From Sandaracinaceae bacterium (GTDB lineage: Bacteria; Myxococcota_A; Polyangia; Polyangiales; Houyiibacteriaceae): a DNA stretch of 64,000 nt. Where the stretch lies: the NCBI GenBank assembly GCA_020633075.1, contig JACKEI010000002.1, forward strand, positions 62,001 through 126,000, written 5' to 3'. The position numbers and the translations under genes are program-made. Below, in pieces: positions 1 through 8,306 of the stretch; position 1 is the stretch's first letter, and the number at the start of each line of letters is the position of its first letter. Under the pieces are notes generated by a model that saw only the letters and a program-made list of their open reading frames with translations, was not told the origin of the DNA and did no database searches.

Positions 1-798
1 CGGGGTGAAGCGGTCCGAGTTGTCGAAGGTCAGGCGCTGACCGAAGCCGGCGCGAAAGGTGCCCAGCAGCAGCTCGGCGTGCTCCCCCTCCCAGCGCACG
101 AAGAACTTGGGCACGTGCAAGCGCGTGCGCGGTGCCTCCGCGGACAGCGCATCGCGGACGGGGTCGTAGCGCACCGGGCCCACGCGCAGCCGTGTGCTCA
201 CCAGCGCGAGACCCACGGAGAGGTGGCGCAGCGTGGTCACCCGCGCCTGCAGCGAGGTGGAGGGAGCGCGGTCGTCTGCAGGCGAGCCAACCATCTGGAA
301 GCGCAGGCGCCCGTTGGTGGCCGAGAGCGGCCTGAATTCGCCAGCCACGGTGAGGAACGGCGCGATCTGCAGCAGCTGCTCCTCGGTCAGCACGCCCGCC
401 GGCACGAGCGAGGCCGGGTCGTTGATGGTGCCGGCCTCCTGTCGGTACGCGAGGATGGCGTCCACGTCGTCGTAGCGCAGGTTGGGCAGCGCGTAGAGGG
501 CCTCGCGGTCGGCGCGGTTCAGGTCCACGCCCGCCCGCATGATCTGCACCAGCGTGTTCCACGTGTCCTCGGAGATCTGACCCGTGGTGAAGAGCTCCTG
601 CAGGTCCTCCTCGGTGTCCACGTCGATCAGCATCTCGTACTGCACGGCGCGCGCGCGCGACGGGCCCAGCAGCACGAGCGACGCCAGGACCCCCAACCCA
701 ACGAGCAACAGCGCCGGCCTCCGCGCCTCGGTGGGCGCCGCGGCGCTACCGCGCGTCACGCGCCTGTCCTGCTTCCGAGTGTGGTCCACGCTCAGCAT
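1..798 (-). CDS. Exported helix-hairpin-helix protein, C-terminus beyond window
   Basis: The reverse strand is open from an ATG at 798 to the window edge, giving 266 residues with no stop. The N-terminus has a basic stretch, then a hydrophobic segment at about residues 29-49 ending in ARA, which looks like a signal peptide. Next comes a ComEA-like helix-hairpin-helix pair: VDLNRADREALYALPN, then DVDAILAYRQ with LVPAGVLTEEQLLQI. The rest (LRHLSVGLALVSTRLRVG, AELLLGTFRAGFGQRL) has the alternating pattern of outer-membrane beta strands. The ATG lies inside the end of the nuclease gene upstream (ATGCTGA, 7-bp overlap), so this is the last visible gene of a five-gene operon. HhH motifs usually bind DNA non-specifically. 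A surface DNA-binding barrel is an inference. Also possible is a large uncharacterised HhH envelope protein of unrelated role. Confidence 0.75.
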   Translation of the reverse strand, partial: MLSVDHTRKQDRRVTRGSAAAPTEARRPALLLVGLGVLASLVLLGPSRARAVQYEMLIDVDTEEDLQELFTTGQISEDTWNTLVQIMRAGVDLNRADREALYALPNLRYDDVDAILAYRQEAGTINDPASLVPAGVLTEEQLLQIAPFLTVAGEFRPLSATNGRLRFQMVGSPADDRAPSTSLQARVTTLRHLSVGLALVSTRLRVGPVRYDPVRDALSAEAPRTRLHVPKFFVRWEGEHAELLLGTFRAGFGQRLTFDNSDRFTP

Positions 799-1283
799 GG
801 GTTGTCCGCGCACACCGACCACAGGCCGCGCCCTTCGTCGACGGCGCGCGTCTCGAGGTCCTCGTAGAGCGGCGCGAGCTCCTCGCCGTTCGGGGGGATG
901 TGCAGCACGCACGCGTAGCCCTGCTCCACGAGCAGCTGGTTTACCACGCGACCATCCACCTCCACGTAGGCGAGCAAGCGGTCGAAGCGGTCCGTGCAGG
1001 CCACGTCGTAGGTCAGGCGCACCTCGCGCCCCTCGACCAGCGCGCGGTTGAAGGCCGTGGCCTCGGCGCCGAAGCACTCCACGCTGCTCGTGTTCTCGGG
1101 GGTGTCCACCAGCAGGTAGCGCACGCGCTCACCACCCTCCAGCTCCACCGTATCCCCGTCGATGACGCGCGCCACCACCGCGCGGGTCGGACCGCACGCG
1201 CTCCCGTCCGTGGCGGGCACGCAGGCCACGAGGGCGAGCGCCCCCAAGACCGCACACAGCGCCGTTCCGTCCGTCACGGACAT
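792..1283 (-). CDS. Thermonuclease (SNase-like) lipoprotein
   Basis: This 163-residue protein has a lipoprotein signal with lipobox LVAC near residue 20 and one SNase domain. The catalytic pattern of staphylococcal nuclease is intact: VIDGDTVEL (calcium-binding Asp), then RYLLVDTPE (Arg, Asp-Thr and Glu), then DRFDRLLAYV (second Arg). Such enzymes cleave DNA or RNA with calcium, and the lipobox places it outside the cytoplasm. Several Cys residues, including one at the end (CADNPC), could form disulfides. The start was set at 1283 because the frame upstream of it lacks a signal peptide; it overlaps the stop of the LTD gene by 10 bp. Family assignment is firm; membrane anchoring is predicted from sequence only. 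Confidence 0.9.
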   Translation of the reverse strand: MSVTDGTALCAVLGALALVACVPATDGSACGPTRAVVARVIDGDTVELEGGERVRYLLVDTPENTSSVECFGAEATAFNRALVEGREVRLTYDVACTDRFDRLLAYVEVDGRVVNQLLVEQGYACVLHIPPNGEELAPLYEDLETRAVDEGRGLWSVCADNPC

Positions 1284-4200
1284 ACGTTCGCCGTGCCTGG
1301 GGTGCCGAAGTTCATGTTCGCCGCCGCGCCGTACGCGGTGTCCGAGTTGCACCAGTTCGCGAGGTTGTCGTTGGCCAGGTGGGGGTCCACCAGTCCCGGC
1401 ACGAGCGACCGCGCGCGGCCGTTCATGGTGACGCCCCACGTGACCGTGTCCAGGTTCGTGGCCGGCGTGGAGATGGACAGCATGCTGTTGTCGTTGGTCA
1501 TCGTCACGGAGCCGTACGTGAAGTCCACGCCGCTCACGTCGCCGTTGCTCATTGGGTCCGTGCTGCGCGCGAAGAGCAGGATCTCACCGCTCATGACGGG
1601 GATGCAGTCCGGCGTGGAAAACGGGTAGCTCGCCGTGGCGTTCGACACGCTGACCTCGTTCAGGTCCACGTCCGCGGTGGCGATCAGCTCGAACCACTCG
1701 GTGGTGGACTCCGCCGTCGCGGGGTTGGGCATCACCTCGTTGATGTACAGCTGCCCGACGGCGGGCGATACGATGGCGCGCGCGACGCCTGCGTCCCAGC
1801 ACTCGCCTGCGTCCAAGCAGGTGTTGTTGACCGACCCGGGGGTGCCGAGGTCGCCCGCGCCGTACGCCGTGGTGCCGTTGCAGGCCGCCGAGCGGAACGC
1901 GTCGTTGGTGTTGTGGTCGTAGTCCGACGGCTCGAGCTGCAGGGACGCGCCGGGCGGCGAGGAGGTCCAGCCCACGGCGTCCAGGAGGCCATCGTTCACG
2001 CCGATGAAGAGGGCGCCCCCCGTGTTGGTGAGCGCGAAGCCGTAGGCGATGGCGCTGGCGCTCAACCCGCCGTTCATCGCCATGTTGCCGTTGCGCGCGA
2101 AGACCACGTAGGTGCCCGGCAGGGCCCGCACGCAGTCGTTGCGCGTGAGCGTGAAGCGCGTGGTGCCGAAGGTGTTGCCCACCTGCAGCCCGTTCAGGTC
2201 CACCCCGCTGGCCGCGGCGACGTACACCTCGAACCACTCACCCACGGTGTCGTCCACGGCCACCGGGTCCGGCATGACCTCCGTGATGATCAGGTCGCCC
2301 GCGACGGGCGGCACGATGCTGCGCACGACGGATCCGTCCAGGCACTGCCCGGGCAACAGCACCACCGGGCACGCGACGTTCGCCGCGCCCGGCGTGCCGC
2401 GGTCTCCCGCGCCGTACACCGTCGTGCCGTTGCACGCCACGGTGTCGAACGCGTCGTTGGTGGTCGGGTCCAGGTCGCTCGGGTCCAGCTGCATGGACGC
2501 GCCCGTGGGGGAGTTCGTCCAGCTGACCTGATCCAGCAGCGTGTCGGCGATGCCCACGAAGAGCGAGCCGGGGTCGTTGGCCAGCGACCGGCCGTGCTCG
2601 ATCGCCCCGGCCGGGAGGCCGCCGTTGACGCCGCTGTCGGCGTTGTTGGCGAGGAGCACGTAGGTGCCCGCCGTCACGTGCACGCAGTCGTCGCGCGTGA
2701 GCGTGAAGCCCGGCGACCCAAAGGTGCTGCCCACTTGCAAGCCGTTGAGGTCCACGTCCACGTTGACCAGCAGCTCGAACCACTCCCCGACGGGGTCACC
2801 GACGGCGGCCGGGTCGGGCATGACCTCCGTGATGACGACGTCCCCCAGCGTGGGCGAAACGATCGCGCGCGGCACGCCGCCGTCCAGACACTGACCCGCC
2901 GGCAGCACGAAGGGGCAGGCCGGGTTCGCGGCTCCTGGGGTGCCCCGGTCGCCCAAGCCGTACGTGTCGGTGGCGGCCGCCGCGCACCAGTTGCTCTCGG
3001 TCTCGTTGGCGCTCGCGTCGAGGGCGCCCGCGTCCAGGCTCCGGGCGACCCCGGCCGACGACGTGAACCACAGGGCCGTGTCCAGCACGGCGCCCCCCAC
3101 TCCGACGAAGAGCGTGCCAGGGTTCGCCGAGGTCGCGCTGTTCCCGAGCGTCAGCGTGTCGTAGTCGATGGCGCCGCCCGGGAGGCCGCCGTTCGCTCCC
3201 GCGGCGTCCTTGGCAAGCAGCACGTAGGACCCGGCGGTGACGCGCAGGCAGCTGGCCTGTTGGATGCGGTAGCCCACCGATCCGAGGGTCGTCCCCATCT
3301 CGAGGCCGTTGAGGTCCGCGTCGCTCGCGAAGTACGCCTCGAACCACTCGCCGTTGGTGTCGCTGACGGCGCCCGAGTCGGGCATCAGCTCGGTGATGAC
3401 CACGTCGCCCAGCACCGGCGGGACAATCGCCCGCAGCGTCCCACCGTCGTCGCACATGCCCGCCGGGATGGGGAACATGCACTGCTCGTTGGCCCCGCCG
3501 GGCGTGCCTCGGTCACCTGCCCCGTAGGTCATGCTGCTGCGGCACCACAGGGCCTCGTCGTCGTTCTCCTGCGCGCTCAGATGGCGCGGGTCCAGCTGGG
3601 TGGACGCGCCGTCTCCCGAGCTCGTGTACGTGAACGTGTCCAGCACGCCGCCGTCGTAGCCCACGAACAGGCTCCCCCCGGAGTTGGCCAGCGCCAGGTC
3701 CGCCACGAAGTTCACCGGGTCCACGCCGCCGTTGGTGGCGCTGTCGGCGTTGGCCGCGAACACCAGGTAGGTGCCGGCGCTGACGCTCAGGCAGCTGGGG
3801 TCCGACAGCGTCTCGAGGACCGTGCCGGCGACCTTGCCCAGCTCGAGGCCGTTCAGGTCCACATCCGCCAGCGCCAGCACCTCGAACCACTCACCCTCGC
3901 CGTCCAGGACGGCGTTCGGGTTGGGGTGCAGCTCGGTGATGACCAGGTCGCCCTCGCTCGGGGGCACCACGTCGCGCTCCACTCCGCCCTCGGTGCAGCG
4001 CCCCTGCGCCGTGCGGCCACACGGGGGGTTGCGCACTCCAGGAGACCCGAAGTCTCCGGTGGAGAAAGTGGCCGAGCTGTCGCACCAGCGCGTCGTGTCG
4101 TCGTTGGCCGTCGCGTTTGGGGGCAACGCGCCGTCATAGGCCCGGGACGCGCCGTCCGTGGTGCTGAGGTACACCACCTCGTCCAGCACGCGGTCGCCGC

Positions 4201-4645
4201 AGCGCACGATCACGCGCCCCGCCGTGTTGCCGAGGTCGCCCAGGCTCGAGCCGTAGCCGTAGTCCACGTACGTGGGCCGCGCCGCGTCCAGCACACCACC
4301 GAGCACGTAGTAGGCGCCGGCGGCCAGCATGTCGCCCGTGGCGAGCACGTGGCTGCGGGCGCCGGTGCCGTCCTCGGCGCTGCGCACCAGCTCCAGCCCC
4401 GCGAGGGCCAGCTCGCCGGACGTGCTGTTGTAGATCTCCACCCACTCGCGCCCGCTGTCCGCGCCGCTGGGGTTCGCCATGACCTCACTGATCACCACGT
4501 CGCCAGGCAGCAGCCCTTCGCAGGCCGACGTGGGGGCCGCGTCCGAGCAGCCGGCGTTGGCGCCGACCAGGAGCAGGCCGAGCACCGCCAGCGAGCGCAT
4601 CGAGCGGGGCACAGGGAGGACTCGCAACGAGAGCGGGGGCGTCAT
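1274..4645 (-). CDS. Exported protein with six tandem lamin-tail domains
   Basis: The protein has 1123 residues. The ATG at 4645 overlaps the upstream stop (ATGA). A hydrophobic signal segment ending in NAGC lies at about residues 16-33; an internal Met at 4600 is an alternative start. The mature part is six repeats of about 150-180 residues. Each opens with a strand like GDVVITEVMPDP and GEWFEL, then DLNGLQVG, and closes with GDRGTPGAAN and a Cys; repeats are joined by linkers like CLDGGVPRAIV. This is the lamin-tail (LTD/IFTD) Ig-like fold, known in bacterial secreted proteins often linked to nucleases or phosphoesterases. No enzyme domain is present, so it may be a binding or scaffold protein for the two nucleases encoded on either side. 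Repeat 1 is the most divergent. The ligand is unknown. Confidence 0.9.
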   Translation of the reverse strand: MTPPLSLRVLPVPRSMRSLAVLGLLLVGANAGCSDAAPTSACEGLLPGDVVISEVMANPSGADSGREWVEIYNSTSGELALAGLELVRSAEDGTGARSHVLATGDMLAAGAYYVLGGVLDAARPTYVDYGYGSSLGDLGNTAGRVIVRCGDRVLDEVVYLSTTDGASRAYDGALPPNATANDDTTRWCDSSATFSTGDFGSPGVRNPPCGRTAQGRCTEGGVERDVVPPSEGDLVITELHPNPNAVLDGEGEWFEVLALADVDLNGLELGKVAGTVLETLSDPSCLSVSAGTYLVFAANADSATNGGVDPVNFVADLALANSGGSLFVGYDGGVLDTFTYTSSGDGASTQLDPRHLSAQENDDEALWCRSSMTYGAGDRGTPGGANEQCMFPIPAGMCDDGGTLRAIVPPVLGDVVITELMPDSGAVSDTNGEWFEAYFASDADLNGLEMGTTLGSVGYRIQQASCLRVTAGSYVLLAKDAAGANGGLPGGAIDYDTLTLGNSATSANPGTLFVGVGGAVLDTALWFTSSAGVARSLDAGALDASANETESNWCAAAATDTYGLGDRGTPGAANPACPFVLPAGQCLDGGVPRAIVSPTLGDVVITEVMPDPAAVGDPVGEWFELLVNVDVDLNGLQVGSTFGSPGFTLTRDDCVHVTAGTYVLLANNADSGVNGGLPAGAIEHGRSLANDPGSLFVGIADTLLDQVSWTNSPTGASMQLDPSDLDPTTNDAFDTVACNGTTVYGAGDRGTPGAANVACPVVLLPGQCLDGSVVRSIVPPVAGDLIITEVMPDPVAVDDTVGEWFEVYVAAASGVDLNGLQVGNTFGTTRFTLTRNDCVRALPGTYVVFARNGNMAMNGGLSASAIAYGFALTNTGGALFIGVNDGLLDAVGWTSSPPGASLQLEPSDYDHNTNDAFRSAACNGTTAYGAGDLGTPGSVNNTCLDAGECWDAGVARAIVSPAVGQLYINEVMPNPATAESTTEWFELIATADVDLNEVSVSNATASYPFSTPDCIPVMSGEILLFARSTDPMSNGDVSGVDFTYGSVTMTNDNSMLSISTPATNLDTVTWGVTMNGRARSLVPGLVDPHLANDNLANWCNSDTAYGAAANMNFGTPGTANVCP

Positions 4646-5871
4646 GGGGTCACCTGGGGTGCGCGGGGTGGAGCCGCCGAGGCGGCCGAGGGTGTTGGGT
4701 CGGGGGGCGTGGCGGTCGGTGACGCGTCCGTAGGCTCGTCATCCGGGGCGTCCTCATCGGCGCTGTGGGCGTCGCCGTTGCCTGGCGGCGTGTAGGTGGG
4801 CACCTGCACCTGCGACGCCTGGTCCACCCGCAGCTGCAGCTGCTCGCGCCCGTTGTATGGGTTGGTCCAGCGCTGAACGCGCCCGCGCATGCGCACGTAC
4901 TCGCCCTGGAACTCACGCGCGCGGCTGTCCTCGAGCACGTACGGGTCGAAGAACACGGCCGGGACGTCCGAGAACATCCGCCGGCTGAGCATCACGCGGA
5001 CGGGACCGCGCTCCCCCTGACGGATCTCACCGACCGTGGCGAGCACGGTCACGTACTCCCCTTCGAGCGCGTCCAGGCGGCGCAGGGCGTCCCAGTTGGT
5101 CAGCGCGATGAAGTCGGCGCGCCCCTCGGCGTCGCGCTCGAACGCCTGCACGAAGTCGGCGCGCGCGTCCCACCAGGCCAGGCGCGCGTCGTAGTCGGTG
5201 TAGTGCTGCTTGCTCGGGTCCCAGATGCCGCGCTGGGCGTCGCGGGCCTCGCGCTGTGCGGCGACGAACTCGTCGTGGAAGCGGCGCGAGTACCCGTACT
5301 TGGTGAAGTAGGGGCTCATCCCCGCGCGCACGCACTCGACGTTGTAGTTGACCCAGCGTCCGTCCCGCTCGACGAAGACGTAGGCCAGGAAGCGGTTGAA
5401 GCGCCCGCGGATCTCGCGCGGGTGATCGCGCTCGATGCGCACGCGCTGCACGCCCTCGAAGAAGTCGCGCGCGAAGTACTTCGCCTCTTCGCCCAGCGGC
5501 GTGGGCACCTTGATGGGGCGGCTGGTGCGCGCCATGCGCGAGGCCAGGTAGGACTCCCAGCCCGCCTCGTAGTCGCGGCGGTCGCGTTCGGACTTGAAGG
5601 TCTCCTCGGTGTCCAGCGCCAGCAGGCGCAGCGAGCCGTCCAGGCCGCCCACGCGGATGGTGTCGCCGTCCACGACGCCGTTGCTCCGCAGCGGGAACTC
5701 CCCCAGGACCAGCCCGGCGTCGGTGCTGAGGGACTCTCGGGCCGCGCCACGGTCGTACTCGCCCCCGGCAGACGCGCCGCCGCACGCCACGAGGGCACCC
5801 GTGAGCGCACCCATGAGGGCGAGGGTCAGCGTGGCCCGCAGGCCCGCTCCGATGCGCACGCCCAGGCTCAC
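4642..5871 (-). CDS. SNase-like nuclease lipoprotein, extended
   Basis: It starts at a GTG that overlaps the preceding stop (GTGA), which gives 409 residues and an ideal lipobox, LVAC, with Cys30. The SNase domain follows: VVDGDTIRV at about residue 67, LRLLALDTEE, and RFNRFLAYVFVE, so the Arg/Asp/Glu/Arg set expected for catalysis is present, although the Pro of the usual DTPE is replaced by Glu. After the domain there is a region at about residues 230-330 resembling an OB-fold segment (EYVTVLATVGEIRQ, GEYVRMRGRV) and a Pro/Asp/Thr-rich tail. It is more than twice the length of the small nuclease encoded two genes downstream. Context suggests the two nucleases and two LTD proteins are made together and act outside the cytoplasm. 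Confidence 0.88.
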   Translation of the reverse strand: MSLGVRIGAGLRATLTLALMGALTGALVACGGASAGGEYDRGAARESLSTDAGLVLGEFPLRSNGVVDGDTIRVGGLDGSLRLLALDTEETFKSERDRRDYEAGWESYLASRMARTSRPIKVPTPLGEEAKYFARDFFEGVQRVRIERDHPREIRGRFNRFLAYVFVERDGRWVNYNVECVRAGMSPYFTKYGYSRRFHDEFVAAQREARDAQRGIWDPSKQHYTDYDARLAWWDARADFVQAFERDAEGRADFIALTNWDALRRLDALEGEYVTVLATVGEIRQGERGPVRVMLSRRMFSDVPAVFFDPYVLEDSRAREFQGEYVRMRGRVQRWTNPYNGREQLQLRVDQASQVQVPTYTPPGNGDAHSADEDAPDDEPTDASPTATPPDPTPSAASAAPPRAPQVTP

Positions 5872-6533
5872 GGGCACACTCGATTCGCGCCGCCGGGCGT
5901 GCCGGGGAGGCCAACCTCGACGCTTGGGCTCTGCGCTGGCTCGTCGTCCACGCACCAAGGGGGCACCACGTCCCCTGCGTCGTTGCTGGCGCTGTCGTTG
6001 AGCGCCGCGTCGGGCGGCGCCGCGCCCGAGAGCGCGAGCGTCCCCGCCGTGGGCAGCGCCCGGTACAGCACCGAGTCCACCAGCGTCCCGCAGGACCAGA
6101 CCTCCACGATGGCGCCGCTCGGCAGATCGCGCGTGTAGTCCGCGCCGAAGCCGTAGTCCGCGTCGGGGGGCAGGCGCGTCACGCACGTGTCCGTCGAGCA
6201 GGTGCGGTCCACCGCCAGCACGGTGTAGTCCCCGCTCGCGACGCTCAGCTGGCTGTCACGCACCGTGATCGTGCTCGCCGAAGAAGCCAGCGGGCGCAGC
6301 ACCAGCTGCACGCCGGTCAGCGCGATGCGGTCGGCGCTGGCGTTGTACAGCTCCACCCACTGGCCGCGCGTGTCCGTGCCGGTCTGCGGGCCGCGCACCT
6401 CGCTGATCACCAGGTCCCCGGGGCTGAGCTCGGCGCAGCCAGGGTCGAGGGGAGGGCGTACACAGCCGGCGGCGCAGAGCGAAGGGACTGCACCTACGAG
6501 GTACACGCACGCCAGCTTCGACCATCGCCACAT
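5868..6533 (-). CDS. Single lamin-tail-domain lipoprotein
   Basis: This 221-residue protein is the first gene of the five-gene operon. The start at 6533 gives a signal peptide ending LCAAGC and then one LTD: GDLVISEVRGPQTG, GQWVELYNASADRIALTG, and the closing GLPGTPGGANRVC, which matches the end of each repeat in the six-domain protein two genes downstream. Cys pairs (CSTDTC) may be disulfides. The frame continues upstream of 6533, but that part has no signal-like character and would run through the divergent promoter. LTDs are all-beta binding modules; here the partner is unknown. Its stop overlaps the start of the nuclease gene (GTGA), pointing to coupled translation. Confidence 0.87.
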   Translation of the reverse strand: MWRWSKLACVYLVGAVPSLCAAGCVRPPLDPGCAELSPGDLVISEVRGPQTGTDTRGQWVELYNASADRIALTGVQLVLRPLASSASTITVRDSQLSVASGDYTVLAVDRTCSTDTCVTRLPPDADYGFGADYTRDLPSGAIVEVWSCGTLVDSVLYRALPTAGTLALSGAAPPDAALNDSASNDAGDVVPPWCVDDEPAQSPSVEVGLPGTPGGANRVCP

Positions 6534-6578
6534 CGCGACAAGACTACCGGAGTCTCGCCTCCTCGCCCACCGGACGAT

Positions 6579-6596
6579 TGTCACTCTTCGGTGACA
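6579..6596. promoter_or_regulatory. Inverted repeat in divergent promoter region
   Basis: TGTCAC and GTGACA form perfect 6-bp arms around a 6-base spacer (TCTTCG). The site lies between the LTD/nuclease operon (start 6533, minus) and the phosphatase gene (plus). It could be an operator or an RNA hairpin. It overlaps a possible GTG start at 6591, which is one reason the downstream GTG at 6636 was preferred. A second, shorter inverted repeat (AGACT-N5-AGTCT) lies at 6541-6555. Confidence 0.35.
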
Positions 6597-6635
6597 CGGG
6601 TTTACGCGACCGCGAGGCCGGGCTACCACCACCCC

Positions 6636-8291
6636 GTGACCGCATCGTCTCGCCCGGTGGCGCCCAGGCGCTCATCCCTCCGGCTGCTGCTCGCCTCGCT
6701 GGGCGTCGGGCTCTTCCTGCTGCCCCCCGGCTGTCAGTGCGCCGAGGCCCCGCCCCCACCGGCCCCGCGCGGACGGCTGGTCATGTCCGTGGTCATCGAC
6801 CAGCTGGGCTCCGACACCCTCGAGCGTCTGTTTCCCGTGCTGGACGAGGACGGCCTCATCCGCACGCTCGCGCGCCAGGGCGTCTATCACCACACCGTGC
6901 GCTACGAGCACGGCGCCACCATGACGGCGCCCGGGCACGCGACTCTCTACACGGGGCGCTCGCCGCGCGAGCACGGCGTGATCGCGAACATCCTGCTGGA
7001 CCGCGAGACGCGCGAGGACAGCACCCCGCTCAGTGACCCCGAGTTCCCCATGATCGGGGCGTCACCCTACACCGCCAGCCCGCGTGGCATGCGGGGCGAC
7101 AGCGTCTCGCTCGCGCTGCTGGACAGCACGGACGGGCGCGCGCGCGTGCTGGCGGTCTCGCTCAAGGACCGCGGCGCGATCCCCGCGGCGGCTCGCGCGG
7201 GAGCCACGCACGCCTTCTGGTACGAGTCCCGGGCCAGCGGCTTCACCACCTCCACGTTCTACGCGGAGCGCTATCCGGCGTGGTTCGAGGCGTTCCTGCG
7301 CGCGCACCCCCTCGAGCGGCGTCTCGGGCTCTGGGAGGCGGACCCCGCGCTGGTGCAGCGCCTCCTCGCGCTGGGCCTGCGCGACGACGTCGAGGGCGAG
7401 CAGGACTGGTACGGTCTCGGCACGACGTTCCCGCACGACGTCTCTGGCAGCTCGCGGCCCGCCACGGTGTTCCGCGTCACCCCCGAGTCGACGGCGTACA
7501 TGCTGGACCTGGCCCGCGCGGGCGTGCAGGCGCTGCAGCTCGGCGAGGACGAGGTCCCGGACCTGCTCGCGCTCAGCATCTCCGCGACGGACTACGCGGG
7601 GCACATCTTCGGCGCGGAGTCATGGGAGTACGCCCACACGCTGGTGGACAGCGACCGGCAGCTGGGCGCGCTCTACCGCTCTCTCTCTCGCCGCTCGGAC
7701 GTGTCGGTCCTGCTCACGTCGGACCACGGCGGCCCGCGGCTGCCCGAGCGCGCGGGCACCGGGCCCAGCCTGCAAGAAGACGAGCTGGTGGCGCTCTTGG
7801 AGGCGCACCTCGACAGCCAGCTGGGCCCGGCCGACTACATCGCGGGCTTCAAGGACGTCTACATCTACCTGACCCCCACGGCGCTGCTGCAGCGGGAGCG
7901 CGTGAACCCGCTCGCCCTCGCGTTCCTGGAGCAGCAGCGTGGCATCCACCGGGTCTTCGACGTGGCGCAGCTGGCGGCTCAGCCCGCGCCGACGGACCCG
8001 CTCACGCGGGCCGTGTGGGAGTCCGTCTCGGCGGGGCTCGGCGGCGACCTCTACGTAGTCCCGCAGGAGCAGTTCCTGTTCGGCGCAGGCTACGTGCACG
8101 GTGGCGTCTGGCACGGGAGCCCCTGGGACTACGACCGCAACGTGCCCGTGCTCTTCATGGGTCCGGGTGTGGTGCCCGCCGACGGCCAGGCCACCATGAG
8201 CACGCTGCAGGTCGCCCCTACGCTCTGCCGTCTGCTCGGGGCGCGCGAGCTGGAGGGCGCGTCCATGCGGGCCCTGCCCGGCGCGCCATAG
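6636..8291 (+). CDS. Exported alkaline phosphatase superfamily protein (PafA/NPP-like)
   Basis: From the GTG at 6636 the protein has 551 residues with an Arg-rich n-region, a hydrophobic stretch and a Cys (PPGC) that may be lipidated. The metal sites of the type I phosphodiesterase/PafA group are visible: VIDQLGSD near the start, the nucleophile loop ATMTAPGHATLYTG (Thr nucleophile), SATDYAGHIFG, LLTSDHGG, and a late His in HGGVWHGSPWDYD. Such enzymes hydrolyse phosphate mono- or diesters in the periplasm with two zinc ions; the substrate cannot be told from sequence. A GTG at 6591 would add 15 residues, but it sits inside an inverted repeat and gives an unusually long n-region. The gene is divergent from the nuclease operon, so the two may share control. 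Confidence 0.88.
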   Translation: MTASSRPVAPRRSSLRLLLASLGVGLFLLPPGCQCAEAPPPPAPRGRLVMSVVIDQLGSDTLERLFPVLDEDGLIRTLARQGVYHHTVRYEHGATMTAPGHATLYTGRSPREHGVIANILLDRETREDSTPLSDPEFPMIGASPYTASPRGMRGDSVSLALLDSTDGRARVLAVSLKDRGAIPAAARAGATHAFWYESRASGFTTSTFYAERYPAWFEAFLRAHPLERRLGLWEADPALVQRLLALGLRDDVEGEQDWYGLGTTFPHDVSGSSRPATVFRVTPESTAYMLDLARAGVQALQLGEDEVPDLLALSISATDYAGHIFGAESWEYAHTLVDSDRQLGALYRSLSRRSDVSVLLTSDHGGPRLPERAGTGPSLQEDELVALLEAHLDSQLGPADYIAGFKDVYIYLTPTALLQRERVNPLALAFLEQQRGIHRVFDVAQLAAQPAPTDPLTRAVWESVSAGLGGDLYVVPQEQFLFGAGYVHGGVWHGSPWDYDRNVPVLFMGPGVVPADGQATMSTLQVAPTLCRLLGARELEGASMRALPGAP

Positions 8292-8306
8292 TCTGCCTGC
8301 CAGACG

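Noticed and set aside
1379..4795. Very long open frame on the plus strand opposite the LTD gene
   Set aside because: It encodes a His/Arg/Val-rich low-complexity product with no domain; it mirrors the GC-biased codons of the true minus-strand gene.
6591..6635. Upstream GTG start of the phosphatase gene
   Set aside because: It lies inside the inverted repeat 6579-6596, has no ribosome site and gives an overlong signal-peptide n-region.
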